In this document: in pieces, positions 1 through 8,577 of the stretch
Numbering within the stretch: position 1 is the first letter of the stretch
Layout of the letters: each line of letters begins with the position of its first letter
Origin: Rhizobium sp. CCGE 510
GTDB taxonomy: Bacteria > Pseudomonadota > Alphaproteobacteria > Rhizobiales > Rhizobiaceae
Direction: 5' to 3'
Assembly: GCF_000292525.1 (NCBI RefSeq)
Contig: NZ_AEYF01000001.1
Span: 280,759-344,758, forward strand
DNA: 64,000 bases
Notes under the pieces: generated by a model
Databases searched by the model: none
What the model saw: the letters and a program-made list of their open reading frames with translations, nothing else
Told to the model about the DNA's origin: nothing
Translations under genes and position numbers: made by a program

Positions 1-712
1 AGGAGTCGCGCTTGTCCCAGATCTGGTCGACGATTTTCTGCTGTGCCGCCGCCATCTGCTGGATGATTTCCGAGCGTTTGGTGCCTCGCGAGAACTTATA
101 GGTATCTGGGCGAAGGCTGCCCTCGGCCGGAAGGGCGGCCGGCAGGTCGCCTTCCAGCACCTGATCCTCCAGCATGCGATTGAACATCTGGCGGACCGTC
201 AGGCCCTCGGGGAAGGAAACGGAATAGAGAATTGATTTGCCGGACTTCAGAAGCTCCATGATATCGCTCATCGAGGCTCTGGCCTTAATCTCATATTCAC
301 CGGCCTTCAGGCTCTCGCCGGCAGAAAGATGCGTTGCGGTGAGATAACGGAAGATGCGGGCATCGCTGATGATTGCGTTGCGCTCGAGGTTTGAGGCAAT
401 TTCGGCCAGACCGGCGCCACTGCGGATAATGAAATTGGTATTGGTCTGCAACGGACCGGGGTTCCGATAGGTCGATGTGGCGTAGTAGAAGGCGATAATG
501 GCGATGACGCAGACCACAACCGCCATCGTCATGATGAAGTTCAGGAAAAGAACCACCTGGCCGCGGGCTTTCTTGGACCGTTTCGGCGGCTCCGGAACGC
601 GCTCCGGACGCAGGGCTTCGCTGGGCGACTTCGGGATGATCGGTCCCTTCTGCGCCTGCCGGCCGTTCTCGCCCTGCGGGGTATCGTTGCTCTGGTTCGT
701 CGTATCGCTCAC
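1..712 (-). CDS. mltG: Endolytic murein transglycosylase MltG (YceG-like), 3' end beyond window
   Basis: Inner-membrane lytic transglycosylase that cuts nascent peptidoglycan strands and so limits glycan length. About 237 codons are visible. There is a Pro/Lys-rich cytoplasmic N-terminus, one membrane segment at about residues 52-75 (FLNFIMTMAVVVCVIAIIAF), then the periplasmic LysM-like subdomain and the start of the YceG domain, with the typical FPEGLTVRQM and LRPDTYKF stretches. The catalytic Glu region lies past the left edge. The start is GTG at 712, chosen because AGAGGA lies about 6 nt upstream and no ATG fits. It lies 175 bp downstream of fabF on the same strand, the usual alphaproteobacterial order. 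Confidence 0.9.
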   Translation of the reverse strand, partial: MSDTTNQSNDTPQGENGRQAQKGPIIPKSPSEALRPERVPEPPKRSKKARGQVVLFLNFIMTMAVVVCVIAIIAFYYATSTYRNPGPLQTNTNFIIRSGAGLAEIASNLERNAIISDARIFRYLTATHLSAGESLKAGEYEIKARASMSDIMELLKSGKSILYSVSFPEGLTVRQMFNRMLEDQVLEGDLPAALPAEGSLRPDTYKFSRGTKRSEIIQQMAAAQQKIVDQIWDKRDS

Positions 713-887
713 CGGCAATCCTCTAAAACTTGACCCTCACTTCGCTATTTCGCGAAGCAATGCGGCAAAAGCAGGTTCTGCCGCCGTTCGACGGCGCTTC
801 CGGTCGTTATGCTCTCGCGCGCCCTGCGACGCAACGCAGAGGACAATTGCAGCGTATGGGACACCCATTACACCGCGGGACGGACCG

Positions 888-2150
888 TTATTGCGCGTAA
901 CGGCGCAGGACGAGCGACGCATTCGTGCCGCCAAATCCAAACGAGTTGGACAGCGCCACATTGATTTCCCGTTCGCGAGCCTTATGCGGAACAAGATCGA
1001 TTGCCGTCTCGCGTTCGGGATTGTCGAGATTGAGCGTCGGCGGCGCAATATTGTCGCGGATGGCAAGCGTGGTGAAGATCGCCTCGATTGCGCCGGCGGC
1101 ACCGAGAAGATGCCCAGTCGCCGACTTGGTCGAAGACATGGAGATCTTCGACGCCGCATTGCCGACCAGTCGCTCGACGGCGCCGAGTTCGATCGTGTCG
1201 GCCATGGTCGAGGTGCCGTGGGCGTTGATGTAATCGATATCGGCCGGCGTCAGCCCGGCGCGCTTCAGCGCCATCGCCATGCAGCGGCCGGCGCCCTCGC
1301 CGTCTTCGGACGGCGCAGTGATGTGATAGGCGTCGCCCGACAGGCCGTAGCCGACGATTTCGGCATAGATCCTGGCGCCGCGCGCCTTGGCGTGTTCGAG
1401 CTCTTCGAGCACGACGATGCCGGCGCCCTCGCCCATGACGAAGCCGTCGCGGTCGCGGTCATAGGGGCGCGAGGCCTTCTGCGGATCGTCGTTGTGCTGG
1501 GTCGACAGCGCCTTGCAGGCGGCAAAGCCGGCGAGCGAGATGCGGCTGACCGGGGATTCCGTGCCGCCGGCGACCATGACGTCGGCATCACCAAGCGCAA
1601 TCAGCCGCGCGGCATCGCCGATCGCATGCGCGCCCGTCGAGCAGGCGGTGACGACCGAATGATTGGGTCCGCGCAGCTTGTGGCGGATCGAGACCTGGCC
1701 GGACACGAGGTTGATCAGGCGGCCGGGAATGAAGAAGGGGGAGATGCGGCGTGGGCCCTTGTCGCGCAGGGTATAACCTGCCTCGACAATGCCTTCGATG
1801 CCGCCGATGCCGGAGCCGATCAGCACACCGGTGGCGATCTGGTCCTCATCGGTCTCGGGATGCCAGCCGGCATCGGCAAGCGCCATGTCGGCGGCAGCCA
1901 TGCCGTAGATGATGAAGGGATCGACCTTGCGCTGCTCTTTCGGCTCCATCCACTGATCGACATTGAAGGTGCCGTCGGTGCCGTCGCCGACGGGAATACG
2001 GCAGGCGATCTTGGCGGGAAGGTCGTCGACCTCGAATTCGGTGACCAGGCGGGCGCCGTTCTGGCCGGCTAGCAGCCGGGACCACGTCACCTCGGTTCCG
2101 CATCCTAAGGGTGATACCATGCCGGTACCCGTTATGACGACACGTCTCAT
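888..2150 (-). CDS. fabF: 3-oxoacyl-ACP synthase II (KAS II)
   Basis: Condenses malonyl-ACP with acyl-ACP in each elongation round of type II fatty acid synthesis, in the cytoplasm. It has 420 residues, the usual length. The Cys-His-His triad is visible: Cys170 in VVTACSTG, His311 in INAHGTST and His347 in SATGHLLG. The glycine-rich C-terminal NSFGFGGTNA motif is intact. It follows acpP on the minus strand, separated from it by a strong terminator hairpin, so it probably has some transcription of its own as well as read-through. mltG lies downstream. Confidence 0.96.
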   Translation of the reverse strand: MRRVVITGTGMVSPLGCGTEVTWSRLLAGQNGARLVTEFEVDDLPAKIACRIPVGDGTDGTFNVDQWMEPKEQRKVDPFIIYGMAAADMALADAGWHPETDEDQIATGVLIGSGIGGIEGIVEAGYTLRDKGPRRISPFFIPGRLINLVSGQVSIRHKLRGPNHSVVTACSTGAHAIGDAARLIALGDADVMVAGGTESPVSRISLAGFAACKALSTQHNDDPQKASRPYDRDRDGFVMGEGAGIVVLEELEHAKARGARIYAEIVGYGLSGDAYHITAPSEDGEGAGRCMAMALKRAGLTPADIDYINAHGTSTMADTIELGAVERLVGNAASKISMSSTKSATGHLLGAAGAIEAIFTTLAIRDNIAPPTLNLDNPERETAIDLVPHKAREREINVALSNSFGFGGTNASLVLRRYAQ

Positions 2151-2197
2151 CGCGTGCTTTCCCCGTCTCTTATGTTCTATGGAGAAATATGCCGAAA

Positions 2198-2230
2198 AGA
2201 AAAGGGCGGACTCCAGGCCCGCCCTTTTCT
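2198..2230 (-). terminator. Rho-independent terminator after acpP
   Basis: A perfect 12-bp stem (AGAAAAGGGCGG against CCGCCCTTTTCT, read on the plus strand) with a 9-nt loop. On the minus strand the stem runs into a T-rich tail. It lies just after the acpP stop and before the fabF start, so it can uncouple the very abundant acpP message from fabF. Confidence 0.85.
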
Positions 2231-2243
2231 AAAATTTACAGGA

Positions 2244-2480
2244 TCAGGCCTGGGCCTTCTCGATAAACTTCACGGCATCGCCGACCGTCAGGATCGAGTC
2301 GGCAGCGTCGTCAGGAATTTCAACGCCGAATTCTTCTTCGAAAGCCATGACAAGTTCGACCGTGTCGAGCGAGTCGGCGCCCAGATCGTCGATAAAGCTG
2401 GCGCTCTCGACGACCTTGTCGGCGTCAACGCCAAGATGATCAATAACAATTTTCTTTACGCGTTCTGCGATATCGCTCAT
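2244..2480 (-). CDS. acpP: Acyl carrier protein
   Basis: Carries the growing acyl chain on a 4'-phosphopantetheine arm during fatty acid and lipid A synthesis. It has 78 residues and is strongly acidic, as expected. The attachment Ser37 sits in the invariant [10 protein letters not shown] motif. The arm is added by AcpS, whose gene is also in this window at 53764-54168. acpP lies between fabG and fabF, in the common bacterial order, and is followed by a strong terminator. Confidence 0.97.
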   Translation of the reverse strand: MSDIAERVKKIVIDHLGVDADKVVESASFIDDLGADSLDTVELVMAFEEEFGVEIPDDAADSILTVGDAVKFIEKAQA

Positions 2481-2766
2481 GTCGGTTTCCTCGACCTTAT
2501 GTCCTGATCGGAATGCCGTTGCGGCACCCCTACCCTGTTTCAGCCTGCGATGTTTTCAGACATCCTCGGCAAACTCGTTTACCCGGCTTCAGAGATGTCC
2601 CAGGCTTGCAAAAAGCCAGCCGGTCCGTCTGCTTTCTCGGGACGACTGTTGACAGTCATGGCCCGCTTAACATGCTTTATGTCTGCCGCAAAGCGAGAAA
2701 ATCAACGGTTCGTGATTGCTCAACATGCTATTGGCGGAAATATCCCCATGCCAGCGGTTTGTCGTT
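2481..2766. other. Intergenic region between fabG and acpP (286 bp)
   Basis: No convincing coding sequence was seen; short plus-strand reading frames here lack ribosome sites and coding bias. The region probably holds the acpP promoter on the minus strand, but I could not identify a good -35/-10 pair. Confidence 0.5.
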
Positions 2767-3504
2767 TCAGATCATCGCCATGCCGCCGTTTACGTGCAGC
2801 GTCTGGCCCGTCATATAGGCAGCCTCGGAGGACGCAAGATAAGCGACCGCCGAAGCAACCTCACCGCCCGTGCCCATGCGCTTCATCGGGATCGCTCCCA
2901 TGATCGCTTCCTTCTGCTTGTCGTTCAGCTTGCCGGTCATGGCGCTTTCGATGAAGCCGGGCGCCACGCAGTTGACCGTCACGTTGCGGGTGGCGATCTC
3001 CTGGGCCAGCGACTTGGTGAAGCCGATCATGCCGGCCTTCGAGGCGCAGTAATTGGTCTGGCCCGGATTGCCGGTGACGCCGACGATCGAGGTGATGTTG
3101 ATGATGCGGCCATAGCGGCGGCGCATCATCGGATGCGTCAATTCGCGCGTCAGCCGGAAGGTCGACGTCAGGTTCACTTCCAGAACGGCGTCCCAATCCT
3201 CGTCGCTCATGCGCACGAACAGGCCGTCCTTGGTGATGCCAGCATTGTTGACGAGGATATCGACGCCTTCGAGTTCGGCCTCAGCCTTCTGGCCAAGCGC
3301 CTTGACCTCATCGCGGTCGGAAAGGTTTGCCGGGAAGATCTTGACGCGCTCGCCGAGTTCGGCGGCCAGCGCTTCCAGCTTCTCGACGCGAGTGCCGTGC
3401 AGACCGACGATAGCGCCCTGCTTATGCAGAAGGCGGGCGATTTCCTCGCCGATACCGCCCGATGCGCCGGTGACGAGAGCCTTGCGGCCGGAAAGATCGA
3501 GCAT
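2767..3504 (-). CDS. fabG: 3-oxoacyl-ACP reductase
   Basis: NADPH-dependent reduction of 3-oxoacyl-ACP to 3-hydroxyacyl-ACP, the first reductive step of each fatty acid cycle. It is a 245-residue classical short-chain dehydrogenase. The cofactor motif GASGGIG is near residue 13, NNAG near 86, catalytic Ser139 in NITSIVG, and Tyr152/Lys156 in NYCASKAG. The C-terminus (LHVNGGMAMI) matches bona fide FabG rather than generic SDRs. fabD lies 38 bp upstream on the same strand, so the two are probably co-transcribed. Confidence 0.95.
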   Translation of the reverse strand: MLDLSGRKALVTGASGGIGEEIARLLHKQGAIVGLHGTRVEKLEALAAELGERVKIFPANLSDRDEVKALGQKAEAELEGVDILVNNAGITKDGLFVRMSDEDWDAVLEVNLTSTFRLTRELTHPMMRRRYGRIINITSIVGVTGNPGQTNYCASKAGMIGFTKSLAQEIATRNVTVNCVAPGFIESAMTGKLNDKQKEAIMGAIPMKRMGTGGEVASAVAYLASSEAAYMTGQTLHVNGGMAMI

Positions 3505-3542
3505 GGAAACGTTCCTTATATCTGGATATCTGGAAATACCAA

Positions 3543-4487
3543 TCAGGCCATGAGGGCGGCAACAGTCGCGTCGATATCCGCCGGACCGTTGACGGAGATG
3601 CCGTTGACTGTCTTGTCGATGCGCCGCGCAAGGCCGGTCAGCACCTTGCCGGAGCCAAGTTCATAAAGCGTGGTGACGCCATTGCCGGCGAACCATTCCA
3701 CCGTCTCGCGCCAGCGGACCTGACCGGTCACCTGCTCGACCAGGAGGCCGGCGATCTCGCCGGCGCTGGTCACGGGCGCGGCACGGACATTGGCTATAAC
3801 CGGCACGACAGGATCGGACTTGGCGACCGTTGCCAGCGCTTCGCGCATGGCCTCGGCGGCGGGCGCCATCAGCTTGGAATGGAAGGGTGCTGAGACCGGC
3901 AGCAGAATGGCGCGCTTGGCGCCTTTGTCGGTCGCCAGGCCGGCGGCCTTTTCGACAGCCGCCTTCTCACCCGAAATGACGATCTGGCCGCCGCCATTGT
4001 CGTTGGCGATCTGGCAAGCGCCGAGGACGGCCGCTGCCTCGCAGACGGCAATGACATCGGCATGTTCGAGGCCGATGATCGCGGCCATAGCACCGACGCC
4101 GACGGGGACGGCCGCCTGCATGGCATTGCCGCGGATGCGCAGCAGCCGCGCCGTGTCAGCGAGCGAAAAGGTGCCGGCGGCGCAAAGGGCAGAATATTCG
4201 CCGAGCGAGTGGCCGGCGACATAGGCGACCTTGGACTTAAGATCCAGCCCCTTGGCCTCAAGAATGCGGACGACGGCAATGGAGACGGCCATCAGCGCCG
4301 GCTGGGCATTCGCCGTCAGGGTCAACGTATCCTCGGGACCGTTGAACATGACGTCGGAAAGCTTTTCACCGAGTGCCTCATCGACCTCGTCGAAAACGGC
4401 GCGGGCTTCGGCGAAATTCTCGGCCAAATCCTTGCCCATGCCGACGGCCTGACTGCCCTGACCGGGAAAAGTGAAAGCAATGGTCAT
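3543..4487 (-). CDS. fabD: Malonyl-CoA:ACP transacylase
   Basis: Loads malonate from CoA onto acyl carrier protein, supplying the extender unit for FabF. It has 314 residues. The nucleophile Ser94 is in GHSLGEY, the catalytic His203 in APFHSKLM, and the oxyanion-loop motif FPGQGSQ is near residue 7. It is the first gene of the fabD-fabG cluster and is divergent from the aldo/keto reductase gene at 4702. The 214-bp gap must hold both promoters; a CTTGAC at about 4566-4571 (minus strand) is a possible but weakly supported -35 for fabD. Confidence 0.95.
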   Translation of the reverse strand: MTIAFTFPGQGSQAVGMGKDLAENFAEARAVFDEVDEALGEKLSDVMFNGPEDTLTLTANAQPALMAVSIAVVRILEAKGLDLKSKVAYVAGHSLGEYSALCAAGTFSLADTARLLRIRGNAMQAAVPVGVGAMAAIIGLEHADVIAVCEAAAVLGACQIANDNGGGQIVISGEKAAVEKAAGLATDKGAKRAILLPVSAPFHSKLMAPAAEAMREALATVAKSDPVVPVIANVRAAPVTSAGEIAGLLVEQVTGQVRWRETVEWFAGNGVTTLYELGSGKVLTGLARRIDKTVNGISVNGPADIDATVAALMA

Positions 4488-4701
4488 TCTCGTATCCCTG
4501 GCTCGTGCCCCTGATTGCGCGCCCCGCGAGGCGTTTTGCCTCCAATTGACATTCTTTCCGGCAGAGTCAAGTGGCGGCCCACTCTCCGCAAAGCCTTCCG
4601 GACCGGCGCAAAAGCCAGGTTTTTACTCTTGCGCTCCGCCAAATCCGGCCTAGATTTGCCCGGTCCTCCCCAAGGCTTCAGCTCTCTCCCAAGGTTTTCT
4701 C

Positions 4702-5745
4702 ATGAAGTACAATACACTCGGCCGCACCGACATTTCCGTTTCAGAAATCTGCCTTGGCACCATGACCTGGGGTTCGCAGAACAGCGAAACCGACGCTCAT
4801 GCGCAGATGGATTACGCCGTCGAAAAGGGCGTCAATTTCTTCGATACCGCCGAGCTCTACCCGACCACCCCGGTTTCGCCCGAAACGCAGGGGTGGACCG
4901 AAGACTATATCGGCAGCTGGTTCGGCAACTCAGGCAAGCGCGGGGATATCGTACTCGCCACCAAGGTCGCCGGCCGCGGCCGCGACTATATACGCGGCGG
5001 CGAGGGTGCGGATGCAAAGAATATCCGGCTGGCGCTCGAGGCCAGCCTGACGCGGTTGAAGACCGACTATGTCGACCTTTATCAAATCCATTGGCCGAAC
5101 CGCGGCCATTTCCATTTCCGCCAGAACTGGAGCTACAATCCCTTCAACCAGGATCGCGACAGGGCCGTCGCCAATATGCTCGACATCCTGGAAACCCTCG
5201 GCGCACTGGTGAAAGAAGGCAAGATCCGGGCGATCGGCCTTTCCAACGAAACCACCTGGGGCATCCAGAAATACCTGACACTGTCAGAACAGAGGAGCCT
5301 GCCGCGCGTTGCCAGCGTTCAGAACGAATACAATCTGCTCTACCGCCATTTCGACCTCGACCTCGCCGAACTCTCGCATCACGAGGATGTCGGGCTGCTC
5401 GCCTATTCGCCGCTCGCCGGCGGCATCCTGACCGGCAAATATGTCGATGGTCTCAGGCCGAAGGGTTCGCGCGGCTCGATCAATCACGATATCGGCGGCC
5501 GGCTGCAGCCGTTGCAGGAACCGGCGACCAAAGCCTATCTGCAGATCGCGGCAACCTACGGTCTCGACCCAGCGGCCATGGCGCTTGCCTTCTGCCTGTC
5601 GAGACCCTTCATGGCCTCGGCCATCATCGGCGCAACCTCGATGGAGCAGTTGAAAGTCGATATCGGCGCGGCCGACCTGACGCTTTCGGCCGAGGTGCTG
5701 GCGGAGATCGCCAAGGTCCACCGGCAGTATCCGCTGACGCTCTGA
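4702..5745 (+). CDS. Tas-like aldo/keto reductase
   Basis: NADPH-dependent reductase of the aldo/keto reductase superfamily, closely resembling Escherichia coli Tas, whose physiological substrate is not settled. It has 347 residues. The catalytic tetrad is visible: Asp and Tyr in FFDTAELY, Lys in LATKVAG and His in YQIHWPN. Other Tas-like stretches are GTMTWGSQNSE and QGWTEDYIG. The start ATG follows an unremarkable leader. It is divergent from fabD and upstream of the rpsF promoter. No functional link to either neighbour is evident. Confidence 0.85.
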   Translation: MKYNTLGRTDISVSEICLGTMTWGSQNSETDAHAQMDYAVEKGVNFFDTAELYPTTPVSPETQGWTEDYIGSWFGNSGKRGDIVLATKVAGRGRDYIRGGEGADAKNIRLALEASLTRLKTDYVDLYQIHWPNRGHFHFRQNWSYNPFNQDRDRAVANMLDILETLGALVKEGKIRAIGLSNETTWGIQKYLTLSEQRSLPRVASVQNEYNLLYRHFDLDLAELSHHEDVGLLAYSPLAGGILTGKYVDGLRPKGSRGSINHDIGGRLQPLQEPATKAYLQIAATYGLDPAAMALAFCLSRPFMASAIIGATSMEQLKVDIGAADLTLSAEVLAEIAKVHRQYPLTL

Positions 5746-6059
5746 TCCGGCCCTCTCACGCCTGCCCGACGCTCCTTATGGGTCTACGTCGGGCTCGGGT
5801 GTCCGATTGGGCTTGCCTTTGCCCGAAAAATCCGTATAAGCCGCCGTGTTCGTTAACCCGGTCTTCTGGCTGGTGGCTGAACGGAGGGCCAGTTTCCTTT
5901 CGGAAATCGTTCGGAACAGAAGCGTTCCAGCCTCCCGTGTCTCCGCTCTCGACCGTCTCGGAAACGCTTTCTTGCCTGGGTCCGCCCAATCAGGAGCAGT
6001 CGTTGAGGCTTAGCCGCCGAATATCGGGTTGAACCAAACGCAAGAAAGGCAAAGCTGTC
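5746..6059 (+). other. Intergenic region and long rpsF leader
   Basis: This 314-bp stretch has no gene. It holds the promoter described at 5812-5840 and a predicted untranslated leader of about 215 nt. In many bacteria an rpsF leader RNA binds the S6:S18 complex and represses the operon; the length here would allow that, but I have not folded the RNA. Confidence 0.5.
5812..5840 (+). promoter_or_regulatory. Sigma-70-type promoter for rpsF operon
   Basis: CTTGCC (-35), a 17-nt spacer and TATAAG (-10), close to the rhizobial CTTGAC-N17-CTATAT consensus. It is the best promoter match in the gap and implies transcription starting near 5847. Confidence 0.6.
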
Positions 6060-6527
6060 ATGGCTCTTTATGAACATGTATTCCTTGCCCGGCAGGATAT
6101 TTCCGCTCAGCAGGTCGATGCCCTCGTAGAACAGTACAAGGGTGTGATCGAAGCTAACGGCGGTAAAGTCGGGCGTATCGAGAACTGGGGCCTCAAGTCC
6201 CTCACATACCGCATCAAGAAGAACCGCAAGGCGCACTACGCCCTGATGGACATCGATGCACCGGCTGCTGCCGTCCAGGAAATGGAACGTCAGATGCGCA
6301 TCAGCGAAGACGTTCTTCGCTACATGACGATCGCCGTCGAGAAGCATGAAGAAGGTCCGTCTGCCATGACGCAGAAGCGCGACCGCGACGACCGTCCGCG
6401 CGAAGGCGGCCGTGGCCCGCGTGAAGGCGGCTTCGGCGATCGTGACCGCGGCCCGCGTCCGCCGCGTGAAGGTGGCTTCGGCGACCGTGAAGACCGTCCG
6501 CGCCGTCCGCGCGAAGACCGTGTATAA
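6060..6527 (+). CDS. rpsF: 30S ribosomal protein S6 with Arg/Gly-rich tail
   Basis: Small-subunit protein that binds 16S rRNA together with S18, encoded by the next gene. It has 155 residues, against about 100-135 in many bacteria. The S6 fold occupies residues 1-95 ([37 protein letters not shown]). Residues 100-155 form a low-complexity Arg/Gly/Pro/Asp tail containing repeated REGGFGDR units. A purine-rich AAGAAAGG lies upstream of the ATG. rpsR starts 14 nt after the stop. Confidence 0.96.
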   Translation: MALYEHVFLARQDISAQQVDALVEQYKGVIEANGGKVGRIENWGLKSLTYRIKKNRKAHYALMDIDAPAAAVQEMERQMRISEDVLRYMTIAVEKHEEGPSAMTQKRDRDDRPREGGRGPREGGFGDRDRGPRPPREGGFGDREDRPRRPREDRV

Positions 6528-6541
6528 GGGAGATCCGAGAT

Positions 6542-6790
6542 ATGTCTGAAACTTCCTCCGCTCCGGTCCGCCGCCCCTTCCATCGCCGCCGCAAGACCTG
6601 CCCGTTCTCCGGCGCCAACGCGCCGCGGATCGACTACAAGGACGTACGCCTGCTGCAGCGCTACATTTCCGAGCGCGGCAAGATCGTTCCGTCGCGCATC
6701 ACGGCCGTTTCCCAGAAGAAGCAGCGCGAACTCGCCCAGGCGATCAAGCGCGCCCGTTTCCTCGGCCTGCTGCCCTACGTCGTAGCCTAA
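6542..6790 (+). CDS. rpsR: 30S ribosomal protein S18
   Basis: Primary partner of S6 on the 30S platform. It has 82 residues and is strongly basic. The family signatures are clear: [36 protein letters not shown] and the C-terminal [12 protein letters not shown]. It is 14 nt downstream of rpsF with GGGAGA ahead of the start, so the two are translated from one message. A stem-loop follows. Confidence 0.97.
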   Translation: MSETSSAPVRRPFHRRRKTCPFSGANAPRIDYKDVRLLQRYISERGKIVPSRITAVSQKKQRELAQAIKRARFLGLLPYVVA

Positions 6791-6801
6791 TAGAATATGT
6801 G

Positions 6802-6826
6802 ACCCCCAGATTCCTGATCTGGGGGT
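6802..6826 (+). terminator. Hairpin after rpsR (terminator or attenuator)
   Basis: A perfect 10-bp stem, ACCCCCAGAT against ATCTGGGGGT, with loop TCCTG. The downstream tail is only weakly T-rich (TGCCTCCCTT), so it may reduce rather than abolish transcription into the DUF2232 gene and rplI, or may mark an RNA processing point. Confidence 0.6.
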
Positions 6827-6938
6827 TGCCTCCCTTCCGCGATGGGCGCGGATCGGAACTCTTAAAACCCATGTTGAGACGTTTCTGAATTCGATTCAGC
6901 AACATCCTCTAACTGCTTGATGAAGCAGGACAGCGACC

Positions 6939-7925
6939 TTGAAACGACCAGATCTTAAAACACTGCTGATCGGCGCACTCGCCGGATTGACCGCCGCCCT
7001 GCTGGTGCTGGGCGCGAGCATGCAGCCGTCGTTTTTCAGCGCGCTTCTCTATACGGCCTCGGCGCTGCCGATCCTGATCGTCGGGCTCGGCTGGGGCAAT
7101 GCTGCGGCGATCTCGGCCGTGGCCACCGCAGCCGCACTCGGTGCGATCTTCATCTCCCCTTCCTTTGCGCTTATCATGACGCTGGTGACGCTCTTGCCGG
7201 CGGGCTGGCTCAGCCACCTCGCCAATCTCGCTCGCCCCGCCTCCGAACTCGGCGGCCCTGACCATCTGCTTGCCTGGTATCCGCTCTCCGATATCCTGCT
7301 GCATCTCTGCGGCCTGGTGACGATCGCCGTCATCGTCATCGGCGTGATGATCGGTTACGGGCCGGAAATCACCGATCCGATCGTCGATCTGCTGATCACC
7401 TCGGTCAAGCAGCAGCAGCCGGAATTCATGCCGGATCCGACAGCCACCGCGCAGACCAAGTCGCTGATCTTGCTGATGCTGCCGGCTTTGCAGGGCGGCA
7501 TGTGGGTGAGCATGCTGTTTGCCGCCTATTATTTCGCCGTGCGCATCGTCGCAGCGTCCGGCCGCGGCCTTCGCCCGCGCGAGGACATCCCCTCGTCGCT
7601 GCGCATGAACCGCAACTCGATCTTCATCTTCCTCGCCGGGCTTGCCGCCTGCTTCTTCGGCGGCGTTCCGGCGCTGGTCGGCGCGACGGTGATCGGCACC
7701 TTCGGCGCCGGCTTCGTGCTTTCCGGTTTCGCCTCGCTGCATTTCCGCACGCGCGGCAAGGACTGGCGCATGCCGGCCCTCATCCTTAGCTACCTGGCCT
7801 CGATGCTCATGCTGCTGCCAGCTCTCCTCATCCTCGTCCTCGGTCTCAGCGATACCCGCAAGGCGATCGCGCTGACCCCGACGAAAGATGCTGATGCCCC
7901 CAAACAATCCGACACGAAAATCTGA
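6939..7925 (+). CDS. DUF2232 family multi-spanning membrane protein
   Basis: Predicted inner-membrane protein of the DUF2232 (YybS-like) family; no biochemical role is established. It has 328 residues with about eight hydrophobic segments and a basic N-terminus, [10 protein letters not shown]. The start is TTG at 6939, because AGGA sits about 8 nt upstream and no in-frame ATG precedes the first membrane helix. It lies between rpsR and rplI on the same strand, a placement that recurs in alphaproteobacteria and suggests co-transcription with ribosomal genes. The stop is 22 bp before the rplI start. Confidence 0.8.
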   Translation: MKRPDLKTLLIGALAGLTAALLVLGASMQPSFFSALLYTASALPILIVGLGWGNAAAISAVATAAALGAIFISPSFALIMTLVTLLPAGWLSHLANLARPASELGGPDHLLAWYPLSDILLHLCGLVTIAVIVIGVMIGYGPEITDPIVDLLITSVKQQQPEFMPDPTATAQTKSLILLMLPALQGGMWVSMLFAAYYFAVRIVAASGRGLRPREDIPSSLRMNRNSIFIFLAGLAACFFGGVPALVGATVIGTFGAGFVLSGFASLHFRTRGKDWRMPALILSYLASMLMLLPALLILVLGLSDTRKAIALTPTKDADAPKQSDTKI

Positions 7926-7947
7926 GACACAAGAAAGGCAAAAGAAA

Positions 7948-8526
7948 ATGGAAGTCATCCTTCTCGAACGCATCTCCAAGCTCGGCCAGATGGGCGAAAC
8001 CGTCAAGGTTCGCGACGGCTTTGCCCGTAACTACCTGCTGCCGCTCGGCAAGGCGCTGCGCGCCAATGCCGCCAACAAGACCCGCTTCGAAGCCGAGCGT
8101 TCGACGCTCGAAGCCCGCAACCTCGAGCGCAAGTCGGAAGCCCAGAAGGTCGCCGACGTTCTCGACGGCAAGTCCTTCATCGTCGTGCGTTCGGCCGGCG
8201 AAACCGGCCAGCTCTACGGTTCGGTCGCTGCCCGTGACGTCGTCGATATTCTCGCCGCCGAAGGCTTCAACATCGGCCGCAACCAGGTTCACCTCAACAC
8301 GCCGATCAAGGCGATCGGCCTGCACAAGGTCGAGCTGCAGCTGCATGCCGAAGTCGAAATCCACGTCCAGCTGAACGTTGCCCGTTCTGCCGAAGAGGCA
8401 GAGCGCCAGTCCAAGGGCGAAGAACTCACCTCGGTCGACGCGATCTACGGCGTCGACGAAGACGCTCTGCGTCCTGAGGATTTCTTCGATCCGGAAGCCG
8501 ATGGCGTCGACGAAGACGAAGCATAA
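7948..8526 (+). CDS. rplI: 50S ribosomal protein L9 with acidic tail
   Basis: Large-subunit protein that binds 23S rRNA domain V through its N-terminal domain. It has 192 residues, longer than the usual 148-150. The N-terminal [16 protein letters not shown] and [13 protein letters not shown] blocks are canonical, then come the connecting helix and the C-terminal domain. Beyond residue 150 there is an acidic extension ending in DGVDEDEA. The longer in-frame ATG at 7888 lies inside the DUF2232 gene and is rejected; AAGAAAGG precedes the chosen ATG. Confidence 0.96.
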   Translation: MEVILLERISKLGQMGETVKVRDGFARNYLLPLGKALRANAANKTRFEAERSTLEARNLERKSEAQKVADVLDGKSFIVVRSAGETGQLYGSVAARDVVDILAAEGFNIGRNQVHLNTPIKAIGLHKVELQLHAEVEIHVQLNVARSAEEAERQSKGEELTSVDAIYGVDEDALRPEDFFDPEADGVDEDEA

Positions 8527-8550
8527 TACCGCTGGAGCAATCCGCGAGAG

Positions 8551-8577
8551 AAAGCCCGGTTCGCGCCGGGCTTTTTT
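8551..8577 (+). terminator. Rho-independent terminator after rplI
   Basis: Stem AAAGCCCGG against CCGGGCTTT with a 6-nt loop, followed by TTTTTTA. It ends the rpsF-rpsR-DUF2232-rplI operon. The T-tract overlaps the stop codon of the convergent HlyD-type gene. Confidence 0.9.

Noticed and set aside
498..2072. Plus-strand frame of 524 codons over fabF
   Set aside because: Antisense shadow of a G+C-rich gene. fabF on the minus strand has all catalytic motifs; the plus frame has none.
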